A stretch of DNA of 5,344 nt, from contig CALFXX010000031.1 in NCBI GenBank assembly GCA_937952975.1, positions 1 through 5,344 of the forward strand. Reading direction: 5' to 3'. The stretch is from an uncultured Alcaligenaceae bacterium (GTDB taxonomy: Bacteria; Pseudomonadota; Gammaproteobacteria; Burkholderiales; Burkholderiaceae_B). Below are positions 1 through 5,344 of the stretch, one piece after another. The position numbers and the translations under genes are program-made. The notes under the pieces are model-generated. The model had not been told where the DNA came from. It ran no database searches and saw only the letters and a list, made by a program, of their open reading frames with translations. Numbering within the stretch: position 1 is the first letter of the stretch; each line of letters begins with the position of its first letter.

Positions 1-35
1 TTAATTCGTTTAACGCTATTTTATTGATGACATGA
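1..35 (+). CDS. Possible 3' end of an upstream gene (partial)
   Basis: Two of the three forward frames are open from the window edge to a stop just before or within the acylase start. Frame 3 reads NSFNAILLMT and stops at TGA 33-35, which overlaps the acylase ATG as ATGA. Frame 1 reads LIRLTLFY and stops at TGA 25-27. The remaining frame has stops at 2-4 and 11-13. The ATGA overlap resembles the junctions further down this operon, so the frame 3 reading is slightly preferred. Ten codons are far too few to name a product, and the region could also be a short leader with no gene. Confidence 0.3.
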   Translation, partial: NSFNAILLMT

Positions 36-2386
36 CGATATCTTCGACTACGATCCATCACGTTCAAGGCCTTTCGGCACCCATTTCGATCACAATTGAT
101 CAGTGGGGTATCCCTCATATCCAAGCACAAACGATTAATGATGCCTTCTTTGGGCAAGGTTATTGCGCTGCGCTCCTGCGTTTGTGGCAACTCGATCTCA
201 ACCATCGGCGTCAGATGGGTGCGCTGGCTGAAGTTTTTGGTTCCGCCTTTGTCCCCTTCGATCACGTTGCGCGTTTGCTCGCGTTTCGCGGGCCCATTGA
301 TCAAGAATGGAAGAAGCTTGATCCCCGTGTGGAGGGGGTTGCTGAGGCCTTTGTGGCTGGCGTGAACGCGCGTGTTGATCAAGTATTACAAGACGCCGAG
401 TTATTGCCCATCGAATTTAAAACCTTGGGGATGTTGCCAGCAAGGTGGCAAAAAGACGATTTGTTGCGCGCGCGTGTGTCGGCATCGCCCAACATACAGG
501 GTGAGGTGCGACGCGCGCTATTGGCGAGTCGCGGCATGCTAGCCGCTGATGCACTGGCCCACCCGCTTGAGCCTGCTTGGCCTTTAGTAATTCCTGACGG
601 TTTTGACCCAACGACGGTGACGCGTGCAGACTTAACTCTCTTAAACTATCGAGTCGCGCTACTTCCGTTCGATAAGATTAAACACGTTGCGCACCTCGAC
701 GCGAGCGTACTCGCCGAGATCTTTCAGCCGGATATCGATTCGCGTAACGGCAGCAATGCGTGGGTCATCTCACCTGCACTCACAACGACGGGTCGCCCCG
801 TGCTGGCCAATGACCCGCACCTGCCGTTTAGTATCCCGAGCCCGCGGATGGTGTCCCATTTGATGGCCCCGGGTTTGAATGTGATTGGGGCAGGGCCTGT
901 GTGGCGTCCCGGCGTACAGTTTGGTCACAACGAACGGATCGCCTTCGGCCGTACTGACTTTCAAATTGATCAAGAAGATCTTTACGTGCTTGAAGTCTCA
1001 GCTGACGGTACGCAGTACCGTGGCCCTAAGGGAGCTGAGCCGATTGAACGCGTAACCGAAGAAATTAAGGTGCGTGGTCAGGCGCCCGTGACCGTCACGC
1101 TTGCCTTCACGGTCTTAGGACCCGTTGTGTCAGAGGACGCGGGCAGGGCCGTGGTCTTGCGTGCGGCTTGGCTGCAGTCGGGTGCGTCGGTCAACCTCGA
1201 GTATGTGCCCAAGGTCTTCGCTCAAAATTGGGGTGAGTTTCGCGCTGCGATTCGTCATGCAGTGTGGGGCACCAATTACATGTACGCCGATATAGACGGC
1301 AACATTGGCTGGCAGTCGGCTGGGCGTGTGCCCGTGCGACGTAACCATGATGGTTTGCTACCTGTTCCCGCAGCGGGGGATTATCCATGGGACGGTATTT
1401 TGCCGCTTGATCATATGCCGGGCGAATTTAATCCAGAGCGTGGCTGGATCGCCAGTGCGAATCAAATGCCGTTTCCCGCAGATTGGCCTGTCGCAGAACG
1501 TCGCATCAGTTTTGAATGGACGGCCAACGATCGCCATAAACGGATCGTGCAATGCTTGTCTTCGATGACAGCGAAACATTCGCAGAGCGATAGCTGGGCG
1601 CTGCAGCAAGATGTGTATTCAAGCCGTGCGCGGATCTTGATCGATCTGCTGCATGCCGCGCAAAGCGCCAGCGCCGATCCACAAAAAGTATCTATGCAAT
1701 GGAGTTTCGTGCACTGGGATTGCGAAATTAGGGCCGAGTCTTGCGAGGCGGCGCTGTACGAATACTGGTGGGGGCTTTTGCAGCGCGAAGTGCGTCCACT
1801 CTTGGTTGTCCCGTCGATTTCAGATGTCATCACTGTGGTGCATCCGCATGTGACGCTTGCCGCGCTGCAAAACCCGGATGAACGTTTTGGTTCGAATCCG
1901 CTGCGCGCACGCGATAGTTTGTTGATTGATTGTTTATTCAGGGCAGGTCGTCAACTCACGAAGCTGGCGACGGAAAAGGGTTGGGCTCAACCAGGTCAAG
2001 AGCTACCGACGTGGGGACAATTGCATGACGTGCACCTACGGCATCCGCTCGAAAAAAAGTTGCCCGCAAATTTAGCTGCGCTTGCAACCGTCAAAGGTCG
2101 TGGGTCGGCGGGTGATGGGTCAACGGTGTATGCGCGTTGGTGGCCAACCATCGAGAATATGAATGTAACGGGTGGATCAAGTTTTCGGGCCGTTGTAGAC
2201 GTTGGTAATTGGCCCACTGGCATCGCCTCAATGGGGCCTGGGCAAGGGGGGTCTCCGGGTGACCGTCACTACCGTGATCTTTACGATTTATGGTTAAACA
2301 ACACACCGGTGCCGCTTGCTTTTACTGAAGAGGATGTAGCAAGTGTGGCTGAAGCTGTGTTTCAGCTTGTTCCGATCACCCGTTAA
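32..2386 (+). CDS. Penicillin acylase-family protein (Ntn hydrolase, S45 type)
   Basis: This 784-residue protein belongs to the penicillin amidase family (Pfam Penicil_amidase), whose members hydrolyse amide bonds in beta-lactams, N-acyl homoserine lactones or other acylated amines. The precursor normally cuts itself into alpha and beta chains, freeing an N-terminal Ser that acts as nucleophile. Visible marks are: the alpha-chain start DQWGIPHIQA (23-32); the processing site G240/S241 in NGSNAWV, giving a beta chain of about 544 residues; H263, beta position 23, the histidine seen in cephalosporin acylases; D313 and D316, beta positions 73 and 76, matching calcium-binding aspartates of penicillin G acylase; SANQ with N477 as likely oxyanion-hole Asn; GDGSTV (694-699); SSFRAVVDVG (716-725); and GPGQGGSP...HYRD (736-749). 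No hydrophobic signal segment is seen, so the product is probably cytoplasmic. ATG 32 is the only ATG before the conserved N-terminal motif; it lacks a clear ribosome-binding site and may depend on coupling to an upstream gene. It is 14 bases from the binding-protein gene. Substrate is unknown; an AHL or other N-acyl amide acylase is as possible as a beta-lactam acylase. Confidence 0.93.
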   Translation: MTISSTTIHHVQGLSAPISITIDQWGIPHIQAQTINDAFFGQGYCAALLRLWQLDLNHRRQMGALAEVFGSAFVPFDHVARLLAFRGPIDQEWKKLDPRVEGVAEAFVAGVNARVDQVLQDAELLPIEFKTLGMLPARWQKDDLLRARVSASPNIQGEVRRALLASRGMLAADALAHPLEPAWPLVIPDGFDPTTVTRADLTLLNYRVALLPFDKIKHVAHLDASVLAEIFQPDIDSRNGSNAWVISPALTTTGRPVLANDPHLPFSIPSPRMVSHLMAPGLNVIGAGPVWRPGVQFGHNERIAFGRTDFQIDQEDLYVLEVSADGTQYRGPKGAEPIERVTEEIKVRGQAPVTVTLAFTVLGPVVSEDAGRAVVLRAAWLQSGASVNLEYVPKVFAQNWGEFRAAIRHAVWGTNYMYADIDGNIGWQSAGRVPVRRNHDGLLPVPAAGDYPWDGILPLDHMPGEFNPERGWIASANQMPFPADWPVAERRISFEWTANDRHKRIVQCLSSMTAKHSQSDSWALQQDVYSSRARILIDLLHAAQSASADPQKVSMQWSFVHWDCEIRAESCEAALYEYWWGLLQREVRPLLVVPSISDVITVVHPHVTLAALQNPDERFGSNPLRARDSLLIDCLFRAGRQLTKLATEKGWAQPGQELPTWGQLHDVHLRHPLEKKLPANLAALATVKGRGSAGDGSTVYARWWPTIENMNVTGGSSFRAVVDVGNWPTGIASMGPGQGGSPGDRHYRDLYDLWLNNTPVPLAFTEEDVASVAEAVFQLVPITR
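749..754 (+). other. Autoproteolytic site and catalytic serine of the acylase
   Basis: Codons GGC-AGC encode G240-S241 inside SRNGSNAWV. In this family the peptide bond before the Ser-Asn-x-Trp motif is cut autocatalytically, and the Ser becomes the beta-chain N-terminal nucleophile. Glycine before the serine is the usual residue in cephalosporin acylases and AHL acylases. The site is assigned by motif. The second cut that trims the spacer at the alpha-chain C-terminus cannot be placed from sequence alone. Confidence 0.88.
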
Positions 2387-2389
2387 AGG
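2385..2389 (+). promoter_or_regulatory. Ribosome-binding site of the solute-binding protein gene
   Basis: AAAGG lies 11 bases before ATG 2401 and overlaps the acylase stop codon. It is the only recognisable Shine-Dalgarno-like element at a gene junction in this window; spacing is slightly long. A nearer ATG at 2394 is in another frame and meets TAG after five codons, so it does not compete as the true start. Confidence 0.5.
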
Positions 2390-2400
2390 TTGAATGTACG

Positions 2401-2493
2401 ATGCAAACTAGTTTTATCAACGCATGTCGATTATTTAGGCTCTTGGGTATTTGCTTCGTGCTCGCCTGGATGACGCCGAGTCTTTCTCAAGCA
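2401..2493 (+). other. Sec signal peptide of the solute-binding protein
   Basis: The first 31 residues have a polar N-region with R10 and R13, a hydrophobic core (LLGICFVLAWM, 14-24), and a C-region ending SLSQA, with S29 at -3 and A31 at -1 for signal peptidase I. Cleavage before Q32 is the best reading. C18 does not sit in a lipobox because Ile precedes it, so the mature protein is predicted to be soluble in the periplasm, as expected for a Gram-negative host. Confidence 0.82.
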
Positions 2494-4080
2494 CAGCCTC
2501 GCGACGCACTCACTGTTGGCATCGTGCAGTTTCCTTCAGATTTGCACCCAAACATTACGACCACCAGCGTAAAAGATACGATTCTTGGGATGGCGCGCAG
2601 GGGCATGACGGGCTTCGCTGCAAGCGGCGAAGTGATTTGTCAGCTGTGTACTGAAGTGCCAACGATTGCCAACGGACGCGCTAAGGTGGTCAAGCGTGCA
2701 GATGGCACCGAGGGGATGGAGGTTCTTTTTACGCTGAAAGACAATCTGTTCTGGGCAGATGGCAAACCTGTCACGGCCAACGATGTGGTCTTTGGCTTTG
2801 AGGTTGAAAAAGCATTCTCAGTGCCACCCACTGTAGAAAGCGTTCAGGCGGTTGATGCGCTGAATGTCAAGGTGACACTCAAAATCGTTCGCTATGATTT
2901 TGATCGCTCGGCACCTGCGCCGCTCGCAGAGCATATTGAAGGGCCCATTTTTAAAGCTGCAGCCAACCCGCTCGATTACGGCCAGAAGTCTTTGTTTAAT
3001 CGTAAGCCAGAAGAGCCTGGTCTATGGATGGGGCCCTATCGCATCACAGAGTTTCGTCCTAATGAGTCGGTGACGGTTGTGCCGAACCCCTATTGGAAAG
3101 GGACGAAGCCATATTTTCAAAAAATCACGTTTCGGTTGGTTGAAAATACTTCAGCGTTGCAGGCCAATCTGCTTGCGGGTGCTGTGGATACTGTCGGCTC
3201 GGGAAATATCGGTTTGACGCTTGATCAGCACCTAGCAATGATGAAAACCTCGGGCGATAAGTATGATTGGGCATTTGTCCCGTCGGTAGCCAGCTATGAG
3301 CACTTAGCTGTGCAGTTTGACCACCCGCTGCTTGCTGAAAAAAAAGTTCGACAAGCGATTCAAATGGGTATCGATCGCAAGACGCTCGTAAGCAAAATTT
3401 TTGGTAATAAATTTGAAGTATCCGATAGTTTTAAGCACCCGACGCAGTTTGGCTGGGATTCCTCGATTAAGGTCTATCCCTATGATCCCAAGGCAGCGCG
3501 CGCCTTGCTTGCTGAGGCTGGCTTTCGGTCGGGTGCTGACGGTATTCTTGTCAACGCAAAAGGCGAAAGACTGTCGCTCGATCTTGTCTCAACCTCGGGT
3601 AACCGGATACGCGAACTGGTCGAGCAAGTGATTCAGACGCAGTTAAAAGCGCTTGGTATCGAGATCGTGATTAAAAACGAACCCGCGCGTGTCATGTTTG
3701 GCGAGACCTTGCGACGTCGGCAGTTTAAGGGCTTGGTTGAATTTCAAACCGATGCGCCCTTAGACTCCGTACCCTATATTTATTATCATTCAGATCAAAT
3801 TCCGTCCGAAAAAAACAACTGGACCGGTTTGAACTATATGGGGTACAAAAATCCGGCCATGGATGCTGCGTTGATGGACGCATGGGCTGCGCTTGACCCG
3901 ACTGTGCGTCGCGCTGCCTGGAAGCGTATTCTCGATATTACCGCTGACGATTTGCCCGAGATCTTTTTGTATTTTCCAACTGTCGCTTTTATTTCTCCGA
4001 AGTGGTTGACTGGTCTCGTCAATGAAAAGCGCTGGGGGTTGTTTACGCTGTGGGTTGAAGACTGGCGAGTCAAACCTTGA
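2401..4080 (+). CDS. ABC transporter substrate-binding protein, family 5 (peptide/Dpp-Opp type)
   Basis: This 559-residue protein is an extracellular solute-binding protein of family 5 (SBP_bac_5), the class that delivers peptides, nickel, opines or other amide compounds to Dpp/Opp-type importers. Residues 1-31 form a signal peptide. The mature part shows the family landmarks: FTLKDNLFWADGKPVTANDV (110-129), GLWMGPYRITEFRP (207-220) followed by NPYWKG (229-234), the lobe-crossing region VRQAIQMGIDRKTLV (316-330), and YDPKAARALLAEAGF (361-375). Length is normal for the family, so the gene looks intact. C80 and C83 form a CxxC in the early mature domain, which could make a disulphide in the periplasm. 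The start ATG 2401 is fixed by the signal peptide and the site at 2385-2389. The gene ends in a TTGA overlap with the ATPase gene, placing both in one transcript with the acylase upstream. Ligand identity is not readable; peptide specificity is only the commonest case in this family. Confidence 0.95.
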   Translation: MQTSFINACRLFRLLGICFVLAWMTPSLSQAQPRDALTVGIVQFPSDLHPNITTTSVKDTILGMARRGMTGFAASGEVICQLCTEVPTIANGRAKVVKRADGTEGMEVLFTLKDNLFWADGKPVTANDVVFGFEVEKAFSVPPTVESVQAVDALNVKVTLKIVRYDFDRSAPAPLAEHIEGPIFKAAANPLDYGQKSLFNRKPEEPGLWMGPYRITEFRPNESVTVVPNPYWKGTKPYFQKITFRLVENTSALQANLLAGAVDTVGSGNIGLTLDQHLAMMKTSGDKYDWAFVPSVASYEHLAVQFDHPLLAEKKVRQAIQMGIDRKTLVSKIFGNKFEVSDSFKHPTQFGWDSSIKVYPYDPKAARALLAEAGFRSGADGILVNAKGERLSLDLVSTSGNRIRELVEQVIQTQLKALGIEIVIKNEPARVMFGETLRRRQFKGLVEFQTDAPLDSVPYIYYHSDQIPSEKNNWTGLNYMGYKNPAMDAALMDAWAALDPTVRRAAWKRILDITADDLPEIFLYFPTVAFISPKWLTGLVNEKRWGLFTLWVEDWRVKP

Positions 4081-5048
4081 GCCTAACCACTAAGCATGCA
4101 TTGCTCGAAGTCAGCGCTTTGTCGGTGACGCTGGGCTCAAAGACAAGCGCGACAACGATTCTTAAAGAGGTTTCGTTTAAGCTTGAGCGCGGTCGTACCC
4201 TCGGTATCGTGGGTGAAAGCGGTTGTGGGAAGTCAATGACTGCACTTGCTTTGATGGGCTTGTTGCCCGACGAGGCAAGCGTGTCGGGTCGCGTGGTGTT
4301 TGATGGGATGGATCTGACCAACTTAACCACTCAGCAATGGCAAGCCGTACGCGGACCACGCATTGCCATGGTTTTCCAAGAGCCGATGACGGCACTGAAT
4401 CCTGTGATGACGGTCGGGCGGCAGTTAGCTGAAATGTTGCTTGTTCACGAAGGTGCCTCAAGCGCCTCCGCAAGGGTGCGGGCGATTGAACTGCTTGGGC
4501 GAGTCGGCATCGCAGACCCGCACTCACGGGTTGACGCCTATCCGCACCAACTCTCTGGCGGGATGCGCCAACGGGTGATGATTGCGATGGCGTTAGCGTG
4601 TAAGCCTGATTTACTGATTGCAGATGAGCCAACCACTGCCTTAGACGTATCTATCGAGGCGCAAATTTTGGATTTGTTGCTTGAGTTGCAGCAGCAGGAG
4701 GGGATGGCCTTACTGTTAATTAGTCACAATTTAGCCGTCGTCAGCGAAATGGCCGATGATATGTTGGTGATGTATGCGGGTGAGGTGGTTGAAAGTGGCC
4801 CTTTGCAACACGTTTTGACGCAGCCCCGCCACCCCTATACGCAGGGTCTGATGGCGTCAATTCCGAGCATGAAGCACGCACGTAAAATTTTGCCAACGAT
4901 TCATGGCACCGTGCCTAATTTAAAATTTCGACCAAGCGGCTGCGCTTTTGCGCCTCGTTGCGAACGCGCGCAAGAGCGGTGTCGAACCGAGGCGGTTACG
5001 CTGCATGCAATTGATTCACAACATTGCGTTGCTTGTGTGCTGGCATGA
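4077..5048 (+). CDS. Dipeptide/oligopeptide ABC transporter ATP-binding protein (DppD/OppD type)
   Basis: This 323-residue protein is one of two ATPases expected to power a Dpp/Opp-type importer on the cytoplasmic face of the inner membrane. All nucleotide-binding motifs are intact: Walker A GESGCGKS (46-53), Q-loop Q101 in VFQEPMTALNP, signature LSGGMRQR (159-166), Walker B LLIADE (179-184), D-loop ALD (188-190) and H-loop H217 in LLISHN. After the ATPase core comes the family C-terminal extension (oligo_HPY): RHPYTQGLMASIP (251-263), GTVPNL (277-282) and a cysteine cluster C289, C295, C302, C317, C320. The chosen start is TTG 4077, which overlaps the binding-protein stop as TTGA; GGCGAG at 4064-4069 is a weak possible ribosome site. 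The closest alternative is TTG 4101, which would remove eight residues without touching a motif; an in-frame stop at 4056-4058 bounds anything longer. The downstream end overlaps the next ATPase gene. Dpp, Opp, Ddp and nickel systems share this architecture, so the symbol is left blank. Confidence 0.94.
   Translation: MSLTTKHALLEVSALSVTLGSKTSATTILKEVSFKLERGRTLGIVGESGCGKSMTALALMGLLPDEASVSGRVVFDGMDLTNLTTQQWQAVRGPRIAMVFQEPMTALNPVMTVGRQLAEMLLVHEGASSASARVRAIELLGRVGIADPHSRVDAYPHQLSGGMRQRVMIAMALACKPDLLIADEPTTALDVSIEAQILDLLLELQQQEGMALLLISHNLAVVSEMADDMLVMYAGEVVESGPLQHVLTQPRHPYTQGLMASIPSMKHARKILPTIHGTVPNLKFRPSGCAFAPRCERAQERCRTEAVTLHAIDSQHCVACVLA
4941..5036 (+). other. C-terminal cysteine cluster of the first ATPase (possible Fe-S motif)
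   Basis: Cys codons at residues 289, 295, 302, 317 and 320 give the spacing C-x5-C-x6-C-x14-C-x2-C, starting CAFAPRC. This is the conserved C-terminal pattern of OppD/DppD-type ATPases. In actinobacterial peptide permeases, structural work has placed a [4Fe-4S] cluster in the corresponding domain. Cluster binding here is inferred by homology, and which four of the five cysteines would be ligands is unclear. Confidence 0.55.
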
Positions 5049-5344
5049 TAGCGTCTAGCCAAACTCAGATCGGTCACGAGGTCTTGAAAAAGCCATTGCT
5101 GGAAATCGCCGAGTTGACGATTCGATTTAGCTCGCGGGCAGGTATGTTTAAGCGCGGGCCAGATATTCAAGCCGTGACTCAAGTAAGTTTAACGATTCAG
5201 CCCGGCGAAACCCTAGCGCTTGTTGGTGAAAGCGGCTCGGGCAAGACGACCCTCGTGCGCTCGATCCTTGATTTGGTACCAATCACTGAGGGCGTGATCT
5301 CTTTTCACGGCGCGCGCACGGATCAGATGACTCAACAAGAGCGT
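5045..5344 (+). CDS. Dipeptide/oligopeptide ABC transporter ATP-binding protein (DppF/OppF type), N-terminal part
   Basis: The frame opens at ATG 5045 and stays open to the window end, giving the first 100 residues of a protein that should be about 320 or more. It contains KPLLEIAELTIRF (16-28), the loop MFKRGPDIQAV (34-44) typical of DppF/OppF proteins between the first strands, and Walker A GESGSGKT (61-68) followed by TLVRSILDL. Q-loop, signature, Walker B and H-loop lie beyond the window. The ATG overlaps the stop of the preceding ATPase as ATGA, and no Shine-Dalgarno sequence is visible before it, which suggests translational coupling that would help make the two ATPases in equal amounts for a heterodimer. 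In-frame TTG codons at 5024 and 5033 are weaker alternatives, and a stop at 5012-5014 limits further extension. Truncation is due to the window edge, not a broken gene. Confidence 0.9.
   Translation, partial: MIASSQTQIGHEVLKKPLLEIAELTIRFSSRAGMFKRGPDIQAVTQVSLTIQPGETLALVGESGSGKTTLVRSILDLVPITEGVISFHGARTDQMTQQER

Noticed and set aside
298..974. TTGATCAAG palindrome-like word at 298-306, 375-383 and 966-974
   Set aside because: All three copies are inside the acylase coding sequence, encode Ile-Asp-Gln or Val-Asp-Gln in frame, and are irregularly spaced; this looks like codon usage rather than a regulatory repeat.
1462..1833. 123-codon open frame on the minus strand within the acylase gene
   Set aside because: It lies wholly inside a well-supported gene on the other strand, shows no recognisable motif and has a low-complexity, Cys/Ser/Arg-rich composition typical of a shadow frame.
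2387..2400. Terminator or promoter between the acylase and the binding-protein gene
   Set aside because: The gap is only 14 bases, with no inverted repeat or T-run and no room for a promoter, so the two genes are read as co-transcribed.
2440..2454. Possible lipobox around C18 of the solute-binding protein
   Set aside because: The residue before Cys is Ile, not Gly, Ala or Ser, and the Cys sits in the middle of the hydrophobic core with a good signal peptidase I site further on at A31.
4177..4632. 151-codon open frame on the minus strand within the first ATPase gene
   Set aside because: It is antisense to Walker A through Walker B of a clear ABC ATPase; its Arg/Ser/Gln-rich protein has no domain features, so it reflects codon bias in the real gene.

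Overview
The window is a densely packed stretch of one co-directional (+ strand) operon, cut at both ends. It looks like a Gram-negative proteobacterium, most likely a betaproteobacterium of the Burkholderiales/Alcaligenaceae type. This placement rests on moderate GC by eye, an Sec-exported solute-binding protein without a lipobox, and the general look of the proteins; it is tentative because no phylogenetic marker is present.

Layout: positions 1-35 hold what may be the last codons of an upstream gene. Positions 32-2386 encode a complete penicillin acylase-family Ntn hydrolase with its autoprocessing serine, a penicillin acylase-like metal-site pattern and the family's C-terminal signatures, but no visible signal peptide. 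After a 14-base gap, 2401-4080 encodes a family 5 periplasmic solute-binding protein (DppA/OppA type) with a signal peptide. It overlaps by four bases (TTGA) with 4077-5048, a complete DppD/OppD-type ABC ATPase with a cysteine-rich C-terminal domain. That gene overlaps by four bases (ATGA) with a second ATPase of DppF/OppF type, which begins at 5045 and runs off the end of the window. No non-coding stretch exceeds about 30 bases, and no RNA gene, mobile element, repeat array or terminator was seen.

How it fits together: the binding protein would capture a peptide-like or amide-containing ligand in the periplasm, and the two ATPases would drive import through two membrane permeases that lie outside this window. 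The acylase, predicted to stay in the cytoplasm, could then hydrolyse an amide bond of the imported compound, releasing an acid and an amine. This uptake-then-deacylation scheme is inferred from gene order and predicted locations; the substrate cannot be read from the sequence. Individual families are well known; the point of interest is their combination.
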